Shown: positions 23,270 through 34,209, numbered from the stretch's first letter. The stretch: 64,000 nt of DNA from an uncultured beta proteobacterium (GCA_903845935.1 CAIMZI010000064.1:17498-81497), one strand, 5' to 3'. Program-made: numbers and translations. The notes: generated by a model from the letters alone, not told the origin.

Positions 23270-24598
23270 TCAGGGTGGGTCGCTTGCTCTAAGTATGCCC
23301 CTTAAGCCGTTTCGGCTGTGGGCGCCCAAGTTCCCCAGCAACTCTGCCATCGCGCTCTCAAGTCTGGCCCGTTCGGCGCCGTCCCTTTTTGAGAGTTCGT
23401 CCAGCAGCTTGATGTCCGTTTCGTGGGCAGCAAAGCCCGGGTCCGACAATGCCGGTATGGCCGCCGACAGAGCCTGCGCTAGTGGCGCTGCAGCCCGCAC
23501 AGCCTGGGCACTGACCACATCGCGCAGGTAATGGTCGCTCCAGTCGGGGTAGCCCTTGTCCCTGTCGATGGCGTGCAAGGCCTTCTCCAGGCCGGTTTCC
23601 TGTTGGCGAGCTGCGGCGCGCAGCAGACACTCGGACTGGTACCGGTCTAGCAAGCGGTGGCTATTGGACAGCACGCTTAACAACTCGCTCTTCATGGTCG
23701 GCATGCCCGCCATCGCCAGCGCGCTGGCAGTCAACAGCTTGGCGCTGGAATAGCTAGGCGCCAGGGCGGCGTTATAGGGCTGGGTCAGGTCTTGCAGATA
23801 GTGCAAGGACAGGCCAGCAAAACGCCAGCCCCAGTAGGCATGACCGGTGCGAAATGCCAGCGATGACAAGGTGGAAAATTGGTGTGAGCGTAGCAGCAAA
23901 AAAGTGCGTCCAATCAAGGGCACGGCCAGGTACAGCATGCGGCTTTCGTGCAGGAAGGCCACGTGAAATGGCGCCTGGGACGCGCTTGCAAGTGCTGGAT
24001 TACCAAAGGGCTGCGTGCCAAAGCCGTACAGGCCGCCCCAGTCGGACGGGTTGTCCTCAAACAGGTTGATATCCAGACCATATTCCGGCTCCTCGGTTGC
24101 CGATGCCAGCGCGCTCAAGGGCGAGACCTGGTCGCCGGCCTTCAGCGCCAGGTATGAGTCGCTGCTGCCGGGCGCTTCCGGCAAGCTGCTCACGGCACCG
24201 CGCGGCAAGGCTGAACCCGACTGGGGATTCCAGGGATCGGTCTGCAAATAAAGTGCAAATTTGCTGTTCGGTGCGACGCGCAAGGCCATCAGAAACGCCA
24301 AGCGCCGGGCTTCGTCCGTGCGCGACGCGTCGGCGGCAAATGCCAGTTCGGCGGGACGCGGCGGATATTTTTTCAGATGCGCCAACGCCCAGGCCTCCTG
24401 GCTTGCCAGCAGTGCCTCTATGGTATTTTCCTCTGCCCTTAGAAAAGCCTCCAGCGACTCCACGGTGACGCTCGATGCATTGGCCACCTCCGGCATACGC
24501 TCGAATGCCCGGTAGCTAACCAAGCTGTGATTTCCCCAGGCCTGGGCCTGCGTAGCTGCCAGTCCCAGCAGCAGGACCAGGGAATGGAGAAATCGCAT
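23270..24598 (-). CDS. Exported PLC/S1-P1 nuclease-like protein
   Basis: A 442-residue protein with a clear signal peptide ending TQAQA, so the mature form starts AWGNHS or WGNHS. A Trp at or next to the mature N-terminus is a zinc ligand in phospholipase C and S1/P1 nucleases. A second family-like motif is SLHYLQDLTQPYN (H-x3-D). The next ligand position, usually His after QP, is Asn here, so the metal site may be incomplete. The middle carries a low-complexity, Ser/Pro-rich stretch. Start chosen at ATG 24598, preceded by two TTG codons. It lies 10 bases after the aminotransferase gene on the same strand. Substrate unknown. Confidence 0.65.
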   Translation of the reverse strand: MRFLHSLVLLLGLAATQAQAWGNHSLVSYRAFERMPEVANASSVTVESLEAFLRAEENTIEALLASQEAWALAHLKKYPPRPAELAFAADASRTDEARRLAFLMALRVAPNSKFALYLQTDPWNPQSGSALPRGAVSSLPEAPGSSDSYLALKAGDQVSPLSALASATEEPEYGLDINLFEDNPSDWGGLYGFGTQPFGNPALASASQAPFHVAFLHESRMLYLAVPLIGRTFLLLRSHQFSTLSSLAFRTGHAYWGWRFAGLSLHYLQDLTQPYNAALAPSYSSAKLLTASALAMAGMPTMKSELLSVLSNSHRLLDRYQSECLLRAAARQQETGLEKALHAIDRDKGYPDWSDHYLRDVVSAQAVRAAAPLAQALSAAIPALSDPGFAAHETDIKLLDELSKRDGAERARLESAMAELLGNLGAHSRNGLRGILRASDPP

Positions 24599-24608
24599 CA
24601 ACAAAAGG

Positions 24609-25805
24609 TCAGATCACCTTGGCAATGCAGGCACAGACATAGTCTATGTTCTTGCTGTTGAGCGCGGCCACGCACATGCGGCCGGTGTCGGTGCCATACA
24701 CACCAAACTCGCTGCGTAGACGCACCATCTGGTCCTTGGATAGCCCGGAGTAGCTGAACATGCCGATCTGGGTGGTGATGAAACTCATGTCCTGCTGCAC
24801 ACCGGCGGCCTTCAGGCCATCGACCAGCTTTTGGCGCATGGCCTTGATGCGCACGCGCATCTCGCCTAGCTCTTTTTCCCACAGGGCGCGCAGCTCGGGG
24901 TTGTTCAGCACGGCGGCCACCACGGCGCCACCATGGGTGGGTGGGTTGGAGTAGTTGGTGCGGATCACGATCTTGAGTTGGCTGAGCACGCGCGATGCTT
25001 CTTCCTTGTCTTGGCACAGCACCGACAGTCCGCCCACGCGTTCGCCATACAGGCTGAAGCTTTTGGAGAAGGAGGTGGAGACAAGGAAGTTCAGGCCGGC
25101 GGCGACAAACTTGCCAATCACGGCGCCATCTTCCTGGATGCCGTAACCAAAGCCCTGATAAGCCATGTCGAGGAACGCGGTGAGTTGCTTGGTCTTCACG
25201 ACCTCGATCACTTGGTCCCACTGGGCAGCGGTAATGTCATAGCCGGTCGGGTTGTGACAGCAGGCGTGCAGCACGATGATGGTGCCAGGCTCGGCCGCGT
25301 TCAGGCTGGAGAGCATGGCGTCGAAATCCACGCCGCGCTTGGCTGCGTCGTAGTAGGCATAGGTTTCCACCAGAAAGCCGGCGTTGGTGAACAGGGCGCG
25401 GTGGTTTTCCCAGCTTGGGTCGGAGATCAAGACCTTGGCATTGGGGCTCAGGTGCTTCAAGAAGTCGGCGCCAATCTTCAGGCCGCCGGTGCCGCCAATG
25501 GCTTGAACGGTGGCAACGCGGCCGGAGCTGACGGGCTCGCTGTCGGTGCCAAACACCAGGCTCTTGACAGCGGCGTCATAGGCGGCAATGCCGTCGATGG
25601 GCAGGTAGCCGCGCGCCGTGGGTTTTTCCATCATGGTCTTTTCTGCGGCCTGCACGCAGTGCAACAGGGGCAGCTTGCCGTCGTCGCCGAAATACACGCC
25701 GACGCCGAGGTTGACCTTGTTGGGGTTGGTATCGGCGTTGAACTGTTCGTTCAGACCCAGGATGGGGTCGCGGGGGGCCATTTCGACGGCGGAAAAGAGA
25801 GACAT
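24609..25805 (-). CDS. tyrB: Aromatic amino acid/aspartate aminotransferase (class I)
   Basis: A 398-residue PLP enzyme of aminotransferase subgroup I-alpha. Visible motifs: NLGVGVYFGDDGKLPLL at the N-terminus, HACCHNPTG, the PLP lysine in STSFSKSFSLYGERVG, and NYSNPPTHGG. This group transfers amino groups between aspartate or aromatic amino acids and 2-oxoglutarate; sequence alone does not separate TyrB from AspC. The start at 25805 gives the usual MSLFSAVEMAPRDPI; 48 extra in-frame upstream codons have no homology. Divergent from uvrB. Confidence 0.93.
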   Translation of the reverse strand: MSLFSAVEMAPRDPILGLNEQFNADTNPNKVNLGVGVYFGDDGKLPLLHCVQAAEKTMMEKPTARGYLPIDGIAAYDAAVKSLVFGTDSEPVSSGRVATVQAIGGTGGLKIGADFLKHLSPNAKVLISDPSWENHRALFTNAGFLVETYAYYDAAKRGVDFDAMLSSLNAAEPGTIIVLHACCHNPTGYDITAAQWDQVIEVVKTKQLTAFLDMAYQGFGYGIQEDGAVIGKFVAAGLNFLVSTSFSKSFSLYGERVGGLSVLCQDKEEASRVLSQLKIVIRTNYSNPPTHGGAVVAAVLNNPELRALWEKELGEMRVRIKAMRQKLVDGLKAAGVQQDMSFITTQIGMFSYSGLSKDQMVRLRSEFGVYGTDTGRMCVAALNSKNIDYVCACIAKVI

Positions 25806-25966
25806 GAACAAGTCCTGTGGATTAAGTGAGGGAATACCCCAGATTTTACTTGCGCTTTGTGCCGCCCATTCAATCACTTGCAGTGACAGGGTTTGTTGCG
25901 CCTGCGCCAGCCCGAGTGCCGCCACTGGACTACAGTTCATCCTTTGCATCGTGAAAATTTTCCGCT

Positions 25967-28090
25967 ATGTCCGTCTCCAAGCCTGTTGCCGCCCTTGCCG
26001 CCGAGTCCGGGGATGCCGAGCGCACCGGCAGCTTTGTGCGTTTCCCCGATTCGCCCTTCGAGCTGTACCAGCCCTATCCCCCGGCCGGTGACCAGCCTGA
26101 GGCGATCCGCCAACTGGTGGAGGGCATTCACGACGGCGAGGTGTTTCAGACCCTGCTGGGCGTCACCGGTTCCGGCAAGACCTTCACCATGGCCAATGTG
26201 ATAGCCGAGCTGGGTCGCCCGGCTATCGTGTTCGCGCCCAACAAGACGCTGGCCGCGCAGTTGTATAGCGAGTTCCGCGAGTTCTTCCCCAAGAACGCGG
26301 TGGAGTACTTCGTCAGCTACTACGACTACTACCAGCCGGAGGCCTATGTGCCGCAGCGCGACCTGTTCATCGAAAAGGACTCGGCGATCAACGAGCACAT
26401 CGAGCAGATGCGGCTCAGCTGCACTAAAAGTGTTCTGGAGCGGCGCGACGTGATCATAGTGGCCACCGTTTCGGCCATCTACGGCATCGGCCAGCCCGAG
26501 GCGTACCACAAGATGATCATGACCTTGCGCGTGGGCGACAAGTTTGGCCAGCGCGACCTGATCAGCCAGCTGGTGCGCATGCAGTACCAGCGCAATGACA
26601 TCGACTTCTCGCGTGGCGCCTTTCGCGTGCGCGGCGACACCATCGACGTCTTTCCGGCCGAGCATTCCGAGATGGCCATCCGCGTCGAGCTGTTCGACGA
26701 CGAGATCGAGTCGCTGCAGCTGTTCGATCCGCTGACCGGGCGCATCCGCCAGAAGATCCCGCGCTTTACGGTTTACCCCAGCAGCCACTACGTGACGCCG
26801 CGCGAGCAGGTGCTGGCCGCAGTGGAGACCATCAAGCTGGAGTTGGCCGACCGACTCAAGGAGTTCATTTCCATGGGCAAGCTGGTGGAGGCGCAGCGAC
26901 TGGAGCAGCGCACCCGGTTCGACCTGGAAATGCTCAGCGAGGTGGGTCACTGCAAGGGCATTGAAAACTATTCGCGCCACCTGAGCGCCGCAGCTCCCGG
27001 CGAGCCACCTGCCACGCTGACCGATTATTTGCCCAAGGATGCGGTGATGTTTCTAGACGAAAGCCATGTGCTGATCGGCCAGTTTGGCGGCATGTACAAC
27101 GGCGACCGCGCCCGCAAGACCACGCTGGTGGAATACGGCTTTCGCCTGCCCAGCGCGCTGGACAACCGGCCGCTGAAGTTCGAGGAATTCGAGGCCCGCA
27201 TGCGCCAGGCCGTGTTTGTTTCGGCCACTCCGGCACAGTGGGAGAAGGACCATGCCGGCAAGGTGGTGGAGCAGGTGGTGCGCCCCACCGGACTGGTGGA
27301 TCCCGAAGTGGAAGTGCGACCGGCCACCAGCCAGGTCGACGATGTGCTGCAGGAAATCCGCATCCGCGTCGAGAAGAACGAGCGGGTGCTGATCACCACC
27401 CTGACCAAGCGAATGGCCGAGCAGCTCACCGACTATCTGAGCGACAACGGCGTCAAGGTGCGCTACCTGCACAGCGACGTGGACACGGTGGAGCGGGTGG
27501 AAATCCTGCGCGACCTGCGCCTGGGCACTTTTGACGTGCTGGTCGGTATCAACTTGCTGCGCGAGGGCCTGGACATTCCCGAGGTCTCGCTGGTGGCGAT
27601 ACTGGACGCCGACAAGGAGGGCTTTTTGCGCTCCGAGCGCTCGCTGATCCAGACCATAGGCCGCGCCGCCCGTAATCTGGAGGGCAGGGCGATCCTCTAT
27701 GCCGACAAGATCACCGACTCCATGGCCCGCGCCATGGGCGAGACCGAGCGCCGCCGCGCCAAGCAGGTGGCGCACAACCTGGAGCGCGGCATCACGCCAC
27801 GCGCCATCGTCAAGAAGGTGCGCGACCTGATAGACGGCGTTTACAGCGAAAAGGCCGGCAAGGAAGCCGAACGCCTGGAGCTGGCTGCTGTGCAGCGTGC
27901 CCAGGTGGAGGATATGAGCGAAAAGGACGTGTCGCGCGAAATCAAGCGGCTGGAGAAGCTGATGATGGAGCACGCCCGCAACCTGGAATTCGAAAAGGCC
28001 GCCCGGGTGCGCGACCAGTTGGGCGTTCTCAAGCAACAGGCCTTTGGTGCGCCGGGCTCGGACAATCTGGTACCAATCCCTTTGAAATAA
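25967..28090 (+). CDS. uvrB: Excinuclease ABC subunit B
   Basis: A 707-residue UvrB, the damage-verifying helicase-like subunit of nucleotide excision repair. Walker A is GVTGSGKT (from residue 65), the beta-hairpin region reads [15 protein letters not shown], helicase motifs continue through QTIGRAARN, and the C-terminal UVR domain that binds UvrC is present ([22 protein letters not shown]). About 30 residues longer at the N-terminus than E. coli UvrB. Stands alone, divergent from tyrB and about 90 bases before the isc operon. Confidence 0.97.
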   Translation: MSVSKPVAALAAESGDAERTGSFVRFPDSPFELYQPYPPAGDQPEAIRQLVEGIHDGEVFQTLLGVTGSGKTFTMANVIAELGRPAIVFAPNKTLAAQLYSEFREFFPKNAVEYFVSYYDYYQPEAYVPQRDLFIEKDSAINEHIEQMRLSCTKSVLERRDVIIVATVSAIYGIGQPEAYHKMIMTLRVGDKFGQRDLISQLVRMQYQRNDIDFSRGAFRVRGDTIDVFPAEHSEMAIRVELFDDEIESLQLFDPLTGRIRQKIPRFTVYPSSHYVTPREQVLAAVETIKLELADRLKEFISMGKLVEAQRLEQRTRFDLEMLSEVGHCKGIENYSRHLSAAAPGEPPATLTDYLPKDAVMFLDESHVLIGQFGGMYNGDRARKTTLVEYGFRLPSALDNRPLKFEEFEARMRQAVFVSATPAQWEKDHAGKVVEQVVRPTGLVDPEVEVRPATSQVDDVLQEIRIRVEKNERVLITTLTKRMAEQLTDYLSDNGVKVRYLHSDVDTVERVEILRDLRLGTFDVLVGINLLREGLDIPEVSLVAILDADKEGFLRSERSLIQTIGRAARNLEGRAILYADKITDSMARAMGETERRRAKQVAHNLERGITPRAIVKKVRDLIDGVYSEKAGKEAERLELAAVQRAQVEDMSEKDVSREIKRLEKLMMEHARNLEFEKAARVRDQLGVLKQQAFGAPGSDNLVPIPLK

Positions 28091-28144
28091 AAGGTTTTGC
28101 GACTGCTCAGTCTAGTTACCCGAGCGAAACGCTGGGTTTATTGC

Positions 28145-28170
28145 TATACTTGAGGCCGTTAGTCAACCAA
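28145..28170 (+). promoter_or_regulatory. Promoter and IscR-binding site candidate of the isc operon
   Basis: A -10 hexamer TATACT (28145-28150) overlaps a 25-base stretch (28146-28170) matching the type 1 IscR consensus at 18 of 25 positions. Both conserved arms are good: left ATACTTGA, right TAGTCAAC. This placement, 13 bases before the iscR ATG, fits autorepression by [2Fe-2S]-IscR. The centre deviates from consensus and no strong -35 is seen. Confidence 0.6.
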
Positions 28171-28183
28171 TTGGACACTCATC

Positions 28184-28726
28184 ATGCGTCTCACCACCAA
28201 AGGCCGATTTGCCGTTACCGCCATGATAGACCTGGGCCTGCGCCAAGCTACAGGCCCCGTCACCTTGGCCGCGATCAGCCAGCGCCAACAGATTTCGCTG
28301 TCCTATTTGGAGCAACTGTTTGGCAAACTGCGCCGCCACGAGCTGGTGGAATCGACCCGTGGCCCCGGCGGCGGTTACACCCTGGCACGCAAGGCGGCGG
28401 ACATCACCGTGGCCGATATCATCGTTTCGGTGGATGAGCCGATTGACGCCACCCAATGCGGCGGCAAGGAAAACTGCCTGGGCGAAGGTAACCGCTGCAT
28501 GACCCATGACCTGTGGGCCTCGCTGAACACCCGCATGGTGGAGTTTCTGGACTCGGTCACGCTGCAAAAGCTGGTCGACGATCAGCTGGCTAAGGGCCTG
28601 CAGATTGAAGACAAGCCCACCGTCAAGCGCGCCATCTCGGCCATGCCGGTGGTCAAGCCCATGCGCATCAATGCGCCGAATTCGGTGTTTGCCCTGGGCA
28701 ATGCCTTCTCCATTTCCAAGAACTGA
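28184..28726 (+). CDS. iscR: Fe-S cluster assembly regulator IscR
   Basis: A 180-residue Rrf2-family regulator. The winged helix begins [14 protein letters not shown] and includes [19 protein letters not shown]; the cluster ligands are the three cysteines in [14 protein letters not shown] with the following His. IscR senses [2Fe-2S] cluster sufficiency and represses the isc operon. It heads iscS-iscU-iscA-hscB-hscA-fdx. The C-terminal 40 residues after [12 protein letters not shown] are variable and end SIIS-like (NAFSISKN). Confidence 0.96.
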   Translation: MRLTTKGRFAVTAMIDLGLRQATGPVTLAAISQRQQISLSYLEQLFGKLRRHELVESTRGPGGGYTLARKAADITVADIIVSVDEPIDATQCGGKENCLGEGNRCMTHDLWASLNTRMVEFLDSVTLQKLVDDQLAKGLQIEDKPTVKRAISAMPVVKPMRINAPNSVFALGNAFSISKN

Positions 28727-28767
28727 TTGCGCAAGCACCCCCCAACTTTTTGAGCACCGAGCGATTC

Positions 28768-29988
28768 ATGGACACCACACCCCATTTTCCGATCTACATG
28801 GACTACAGCGCCACCAACCCCTGCGACGAGCGGGTGGTGGACGCCATGGTCCCCTGGTTGCGCAACCACTTTGGCAACCCGGCGTCCCGCAGCCACGCCT
28901 GGGGCTGGGAGGCCGAAGCCGCGGTTGAAAAAGCCCGCGAGCAAGTTGCCGACCTGATTGGCGCCGACCCGCGCGAAATCGTCTGGACAAGCGGCGCCAC
29001 CGAATCCAATAACCTGGCCTTGAAGGGTGCGGCGCACTTTTACCAAAGCAAGGGCAAGCACCTGATCACGGTCAAGACCGAGCACAAGGCCATATTGGAC
29101 ACCATGCGCGAGCTGGAGCGCCAGGGCTTTGAAGTCACCTACCTGGACGTGCAGCCCGACGGCCTGCTCGACCTGGACGTCTTCAAAGCGGCGATTCGCC
29201 CTGACACCATTTTGGCCAGTGTCATGTTCGTCAACAACGAAATCGGCGTGATTCAAGATATCGCCGCCATCGGCGCGATCTGCCGCGAAAAAGGCGTGAT
29301 CTTCCATTCGGATGCGGCGCAGGCCACCGGCCGCGTGGACATCGACCTGACCACCTTGCCGGTCGATCTGATGAGCCTGACCTCACACAAGACCTATGGG
29401 CCCAAAGGTATTGGCGCCCTGTTTGTGCGCCGCAAACCGCGCATCCGACTGGAAGCGCAAATGCACGGTGGCGGCCACGAGCGCGGCATGCGTTCGGGCA
29501 CGCTGCCCACGCACCAGATCGTCGGTATGGGCGAGGCCTACCGTATCGCCAAGGAAGAAATGCACGGCGAAAATATTCGCATCCGTGCCTTGCACGACCG
29601 CATGCTGGCCGGCCTGAAGGATGTGGAGCAGGTGTTCATCAACGGCCACACCGAGCAGCGTGTTCCGCACAACCTCAACATGAGCTTCAACTATGTCGAG
29701 GGCGAGTCGCTGATCATGGGCATCAAGGGCCTGGCGGTTAGCAGCGGTTCTGCCTGTACATCGGCCAGCCTGGAGCCCAGCTACGTGTTGCGCGCCCTGG
29801 GCCGCAGCGACGAGTTGGCGCACAGCAGCCTGCGCATGACGATTGGCCGCTGGACCACCGAAGAAGAAATCGACTATGCCGTCGACACGATCAAGAAGAA
29901 CGTTGCCAAGCTGCGCGATCTCAGTCCGCTGTGGGATATGTACAAGGAAGGCATCGATATCTCCACCATCCAGTGGGCAGCCCACTAA
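28768..29988 (+). CDS. iscS: Cysteine desulfurase IscS
   Basis: A 406-residue PLP enzyme that takes sulfur from cysteine for Fe-S clusters and tRNA thiolation. The PLP lysine is K208 ([12 protein letters not shown]) and the sulfur-carrying loop has C330 in [10 protein letters not shown]. The ATG at 28768 ([19 protein letters not shown]) matches the normal length; a TTG six codons upstream is less likely. 41 bases after iscR. Confidence 0.97.
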   Translation: MDTTPHFPIYMDYSATNPCDERVVDAMVPWLRNHFGNPASRSHAWGWEAEAAVEKAREQVADLIGADPREIVWTSGATESNNLALKGAAHFYQSKGKHLITVKTEHKAILDTMRELERQGFEVTYLDVQPDGLLDLDVFKAAIRPDTILASVMFVNNEIGVIQDIAAIGAICREKGVIFHSDAAQATGRVDIDLTTLPVDLMSLTSHKTYGPKGIGALFVRRKPRIRLEAQMHGGGHERGMRSGTLPTHQIVGMGEAYRIAKEEMHGENIRIRALHDRMLAGLKDVEQVFINGHTEQRVPHNLNMSFNYVEGESLIMGIKGLAVSSGSACTSASLEPSYVLRALGRSDELAHSSLRMTIGRWTTEEEIDYAVDTIKKNVAKLRDLSPLWDMYKEGIDISTIQWAAH

Positions 29989-30011
29989 TTGAAATTTAAG
30001 AGGTAAACCAA

Positions 30012-30398
30012 ATGGCCTATTCTGAAAAAGTTGTTGATCACTACGAAAACCCGCGCAACGTCGGCTCCTTCGACAAGGGCGACGAAGACGTTGGCACCGG
30101 TATGGTGGGCGCACCCGCCTGCGGCGACGTGATGAAGCTGCAGATCAAGGTCAATGCGCAAACCGGCATCATTGAAGATGCGCGCTTCAAGACCTATGGT
30201 TGTGGTTCGGCGATTGCTTCGAGCTCGCTGGTGACCGAATGGGTCAAGGGCAAGACCCTGGACCAGGCCGCCGCATTGAAGAACAGTGAGATCGCCGAAG
30301 AGCTGGCCCTGCCGCCCGTTAAGATTCACTGCTCCATCCTGGCCGAAGACGCCATCAAGGCGGCAGTGGAAGACTACAAGAAAAAGCATCTGAACTGA
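30012..30398 (+). CDS. iscU: Fe-S cluster scaffold protein IscU
   Basis: A 128-residue scaffold on which [2Fe-2S] clusters are built. The three ligand cysteines lie in [17 protein letters not shown] and IHCSILAED, together with the conserved Asp of CGD. LPPVK, the HscA recognition motif, directly precedes the third cysteine. AAGAGGTAAACC is the ribosome binding site. Standard length and place in the operon. Confidence 0.97.
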   Translation: MAYSEKVVDHYENPRNVGSFDKGDEDVGTGMVGAPACGDVMKLQIKVNAQTGIIEDARFKTYGCGSAIASSSLVTEWVKGKTLDQAAALKNSEIAEELALPPVKIHCSILAEDAIKAAVEDYKKKHLN

Positions 30399-30399
30399 T

Positions 30400-30723
30400 A
30401 TGGCCATTTCCCTCACCGAGGCCGCTGCCCGACATGTCACCCGTTACCTTGCCAAGCGCGGCAAGGGTGTGGGTGTGCGACTGGGCGTCAAGACCACCGG
30501 CTGCTCCGGCCTGGCCTACCAGCTCGAATATGTGGACGAATTCGCCCCCGAAGACACGGTTTTTGAAGGCCATGGCGTCAAGGTGCTGGTGGACCCGAAG
30601 AGCCTGGCCTATATCGACGGCACCGAGCTGGACTTTGTCCGCGAAGGCCTGAACGAAGGCTTCCGATTCAACAACCCGAACGAACGGGATAAATGCGGCT
30701 GCGGCGAGTCGTTCCGCGTGTGA
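30400..30723 (+). CDS. iscA: A-type Fe-S carrier IscA
   Basis: A 107-residue A-type carrier with the three conserved cysteines ([12 protein letters not shown] and the C-terminal DKCGCGESF). It starts one base after the iscU stop, and its own stop overlaps the GTG start of hscB. It delivers iron or clusters to target proteins. Confidence 0.96.
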   Translation: MAISLTEAAARHVTRYLAKRGKGVGVRLGVKTTGCSGLAYQLEYVDEFAPEDTVFEGHGVKVLVDPKSLAYIDGTELDFVREGLNEGFRFNNPNERDKCGCGESFRV

Positions 30724-31235
30724 ATTTACAAGATGATGACTTTGAACTGTTCGGTCTGGAGAAACAGTTCGCCCAGGACCGCGCAGAGGTGGATGGGCGC
30801 TGGAAAGACCTGCAACGCGAGGCCCACCCCGACAAGTTTGCCGCCCAGGGAGCAGCCGCCCAGCGCGTCGCCATGCAGTGGTCGGTGCGCATCAACGAGG
30901 CCTATCAGCGACTGAAAGACCCGATCAAGCGCGCAGCCTATTTGTGCGAGCTGGCCGGCCATCCGGTCAATGCCCACACCAACACGGCCATGCCCGCCGC
31001 CTTCCTGATGCAGCAGATGGAATGGCGCGAGGCGCTGGACGACGCGCGCGGACTGGAGCCGCTGGAAGAGCTGTCGGACATGGTGCTGCACAGCAAGGAG
31101 CAGGTGTTGCACCACTGCGCCGTGCAGCTGGACGAACAACATGACTACGCCGCTGCGGTCGGTCTGGTGCGCATTTTGATGTTCATCGAAAAATTCACCC
31201 ACGACCTGAACCAGCGGCTGGACCAATTCGCATAA
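30720..31235 (+). CDS. hscB: Fe-S co-chaperone HscB
   Basis: A 171-residue J-protein, the same length as E. coli HscB. The HPD motif is H36-P37-D38 (REAHPDKFA), followed by the C-terminal three-helix domain that binds IscU. The GTG start at 30720 overlaps the iscA stop codon (GTGTGA); the frame extends upstream within iscA without meaning. It recruits IscU to HscA and stimulates its ATPase. Confidence 0.95.
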   Translation: MNLQDDDFELFGLEKQFAQDRAEVDGRWKDLQREAHPDKFAAQGAAAQRVAMQWSVRINEAYQRLKDPIKRAAYLCELAGHPVNAHTNTAMPAAFLMQQMEWREALDDARGLEPLEELSDMVLHSKEQVLHHCAVQLDEQHDYAAAVGLVRILMFIEKFTHDLNQRLDQFA

Positions 31236-31242
31236 AGAGACC

Positions 31243-33099
31243 ATGGCGCTTTTACAGATTTCCGAACCCGGGGCTTCGCCCAATCCGCACCAGCGCCGCA
31301 TAGCCGTAGGTATTGATCTGGGCACCACCCATTCCCTGGTGGCCTCCGTGCGCAACGGCGTGGCCGAATGCCTGCCCGATGGCCAGGGTAGGGCGATTCT
31401 GCCCAGCGTGGTGCGCTACCTGGATGCCCAGCGCCGTCAGATCGGTTTTGATGCCCTGGAAAACCAGGTCAATGATCCCGGCAACACCATTGCCTCCGTC
31501 AAGCGTCTGATGGGCCGCGGTCTGGTTGACGTGGCCCACTCTGAGAAGCTGCCTTACGCCCTGGTGGATGAGCCCGGCATGGTCAAGGTGCGCACCATTG
31601 CGGGCGACAAAAGCCCGGTGGAAGTGAGTGGCGAGATTCTGGCCACGCTGCGATTCCGCGCCGAAGACACCTTCAACGACGACATTTTTGGCGCGGTGAT
31701 CACCGTGCCCGCCTACTTTGACGACGCCCAGCGCCAAGCCACCAAGGACGCGGCCCAGCTCGCCGGCCTGAACGTGCTGCGCCTGATCAACGAGCCCACG
31801 GCCGCTGCCATCGCCTACGGCCTCGACAACGCCTCCGAAGGCGTTTACGCCGTCTACGACCTGGGCGGCGGCACCTTTGACATCTCCATCCTGCGCCTCT
31901 CGGCCGGTGTGTTCGAGGTGCTGGCCGCTGGTGGCGACTCGGCCTTGGGTGGCGACGATTACGACCGCGCCCTGGCCGACTGGCTGCTGCACGAGTCCGG
32001 CTTGGCCGTCGACTCCATGGAAGACCAGGCCCGTCTGCTGGCCCATGCGCGCCAGTGCAAGGAAGCGCTCTCAACCGAAGAAATTGTGACCGCCGAGGTG
32101 GAGCTTTCCACCGGCAGCATCGACCTGTCGCTGAACCGCGAGCAGTTCGAAGCCGCCACCGCCGCGCTCACCCAGCGCACCGTGCAGGCCATCAAGAAAG
32201 CCCTGCGCGATGCCAAGCTCAGCAAGGACGAAATCAAGGGCGTGGTCATGGTGGGCGGCTCCACCCGCATGCCGCAGGTGCGCCGCGCCGTAGGTGCATT
32301 CTTCGGCCAGGAGCCGCTGATCAACCTCAACCCCGACGAAGTGGTGGCGCTGGGCGCCGCCATCCAGGCCAATCAGCTGGCCGGTAACAACCCAGGCGGT
32401 GATCTGTTGCTGCTGGACGTGATCCCGCTGTCGCTGGGCATTGAGACCATGGGTGGCCTGGTGGAGCGCATTGTGCCGCGCAACCAGACCATCCCTACCG
32501 CCATGGCGCAGGACTTCACCACCTACAAGGATGGCCAGACCGCGCTGGCGCTGCATGTGGTGCAGGGCGAGCGCGACCTGGTGGCCGATTGCCGCAGCCT
32601 GGCCCGATTCGAGCTGCGCGGCATTCCGCCCATGGCCGCCGGTGTGGCGCGCATTCGAGTCACCTTCACGGTGGACGCCGACGGTCTGCTGAATGTGGGC
32701 GCCAAGGAACAGGTCAGCGGCGTGGAAGCCCGCATTGACGTCAAGCCCTCCTACGGCCTGACGGACGACCAGATCGCCCAGATGCTCAAGGACAGCTTCA
32801 GCACCGCCCAGCAGGACATGCAGGCCCGCGCGCTGGTGGAAGCCCGTGTGGACGCCGACCGCCTGCTGCTTGCCACGCGCAGTGCGCTGGCCGTGGACGG
32901 CGCGCTGCTGGACACTGCCGAGCGCGCCCAGATTGACGCGGCGATGGCATTGTCAGAAGCCTCATTGGCCAGCACCGACGCAGCCCATATCGAGGCCGTG
33001 TCCAAGGCCTTGGGCCAGGTCACCGAAGCCTTTGCCGCCGCGCGCATGAACCACAGCATTGCGCAGGCGCTGGCTGGCAAAAATATTGCAAACATTTAG
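31243..33099 (+). CDS. hscA: Fe-S chaperone HscA (Hsp70 family)
   Basis: A 618-residue specialised Hsp70 that releases clusters from IscU. The nucleotide domain has [25 protein letters not shown] and [12 protein letters not shown]; the substrate domain follows from about residue 390, and the C-terminal lid is present. The length matches HscA, shorter than DnaK. Seven bases after hscB. Confidence 0.97.
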   Translation: MALLQISEPGASPNPHQRRIAVGIDLGTTHSLVASVRNGVAECLPDGQGRAILPSVVRYLDAQRRQIGFDALENQVNDPGNTIASVKRLMGRGLVDVAHSEKLPYALVDEPGMVKVRTIAGDKSPVEVSGEILATLRFRAEDTFNDDIFGAVITVPAYFDDAQRQATKDAAQLAGLNVLRLINEPTAAAIAYGLDNASEGVYAVYDLGGGTFDISILRLSAGVFEVLAAGGDSALGGDDYDRALADWLLHESGLAVDSMEDQARLLAHARQCKEALSTEEIVTAEVELSTGSIDLSLNREQFEAATAALTQRTVQAIKKALRDAKLSKDEIKGVVMVGGSTRMPQVRRAVGAFFGQEPLINLNPDEVVALGAAIQANQLAGNNPGGDLLLLDVIPLSLGIETMGGLVERIVPRNQTIPTAMAQDFTTYKDGQTALALHVVQGERDLVADCRSLARFELRGIPPMAAGVARIRVTFTVDADGLLNVGAKEQVSGVEARIDVKPSYGLTDDQIAQMLKDSFSTAQQDMQARALVEARVDADRLLLATRSALAVDGALLDTAERAQIDAAMALSEASLASTDAAHIEAVSKALGQVTEAFAAARMNHSIAQALAGKNIANI

Positions 33100-33108
33100 G
33101 TCTCCACC

Positions 33109-33447
33109 ATGCCCATCATCAAGATCCTTCCGCACCCGGAATACTGCCCGCAGGGCCGTGACATCAGCGCACCGGCCGGCACATCCATCTGCGAAGCGCT
33201 GCTGGAAAACGGCATCCACATCGAACACGCCTGCGACATGAGCTGCGCCTGTACCACCTGCCACGTGGTGGTGCGCGAAGGCTTTGCCTCGCTTAACGAA
33301 CTGGAAGAGACGGAAGAAGACCTGCTGGACCGCGCCTGGGGCCTGGAGCCCAACTCGCGCCTGAGCTGCCAGGCCATCCTGGCGCAAAAAGACCTGGTGG
33401 TAGAGATTCCCAAGTACACCATCAACCACGCCAAAGAAAACCACTAG
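33109..33447 (+). CDS. fdx: Isc-type [2Fe-2S] ferredoxin
   Basis: A 112-residue adrenodoxin-type ferredoxin. Cluster ligands appear as CDMSCACTTCHV and the distant Cys in RLSCQAIL. It supplies electrons for cluster assembly on IscU. Last isc gene; iscX is not found after it, as dnaQ follows 18 bases later. Confidence 0.95.
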   Translation: MPIIKILPHPEYCPQGRDISAPAGTSICEALLENGIHIEHACDMSCACTTCHVVVREGFASLNELEETEEDLLDRAWGLEPNSRLSCQAILAQKDLVVEIPKYTINHAKENH

Positions 33448-33465
33448 AACAAGTCAAAATCCAGC

Positions 33466-34170
33466 ATGCGTCAAATTTTTCTGGATACCGAAACCACCGG
33501 CCTGTCCGCGGACCAGGGCGACCGCGTGGTGGAGATCGGCTGCGTCGAGCTGTTCAACCGCAAGCTCACCGGCAACAACCTGCACATTTACCTCAATCCC
33601 GGGCGAGACAGCCATGAAGAAGCATTGAAAGTGCACGGCCTCACGACGGAGTTCCTCCGTGACAAGCCCAAGTTTGAGCAAATTGCGGATGAGTTTTTGG
33701 CCTTTGTGCAGGACGCCGAAATCATCATCCACAACGCGGCCTTCGATGTCGGCTTTCTGAATGTGGAACTGAAGCGCGCGGGCAAACTGCCGTTCAAGGA
33801 ACACGTGGCCAGCGTGGTCGACACCTTGGCCATGGCCAAGGAAATTTTTCCCGGCAAGCGCAACAGCCTCGATGCCCTGTGCTCCCGTTTGGAGGTCGAC
33901 AATTCCGGGCGCACCCTGCACGGCGCGCTGCTGGATGCCGAACTGCTCGCCGACGTCTACATCAACATGACGCGTGGCCAGGACGCATTGCTGATGGACT
34001 CCGGTGAGCAACAGGAAGAGGGCGGATCGGCGGTGGAGGGAATGGACCTGAGCGGATTTGACCTGACGGTGCTATTGGCCAACCAGCAGGAGCTGGCCGC
34101 GCACACCGACGCCATCCAACAAATCAACAAAGCCAGTGGTGGAAAAGCGATTTGGCAAGAAACGGCCTAA
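33466..34170 (+). CDS. dnaQ: DNA polymerase III epsilon subunit (3'-5' exonuclease)
   Basis: A 234-residue proofreading exonuclease. DEDDh motifs: FLDTETTGL (Exo I), IIHNAAFDVGFL (Exo II), and HGALLDAELLADVY (Exo III, with the catalytic His). The C-terminal segment after about residue 180 binds the alpha subunit. Being 18 bases after fdx, it may be partly transcribed with the isc operon. It directly precedes the tRNA-Val gene. Confidence 0.94.
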   Translation: MRQIFLDTETTGLSADQGDRVVEIGCVELFNRKLTGNNLHIYLNPGRDSHEEALKVHGLTTEFLRDKPKFEQIADEFLAFVQDAEIIIHNAAFDVGFLNVELKRAGKLPFKEHVASVVDTLAMAKEIFPGKRNSLDALCSRLEVDNSGRTLHGALLDAELLADVYINMTRGQDALLMDSGEQQEEGGSAVEGMDLSGFDLTVLLANQQELAAHTDAIQQINKASGGKAIWQETA

Positions 34171-34178
34171 TTTCGCTA

Positions 34179-34184
34179 TATAAT
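34179..34184 (+). promoter_or_regulatory. -10 element of the tRNA-Val promoter
   Basis: TATAAT, within TATATAATAG, lies 26 bases before the mature tRNA 5' end. No -35 hexamer with ideal spacing is visible in the end of dnaQ. Confidence 0.6.
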
Positions 34185-34209
34185 AGTAGACTTTCCTGAA
34201 CACAATTCA

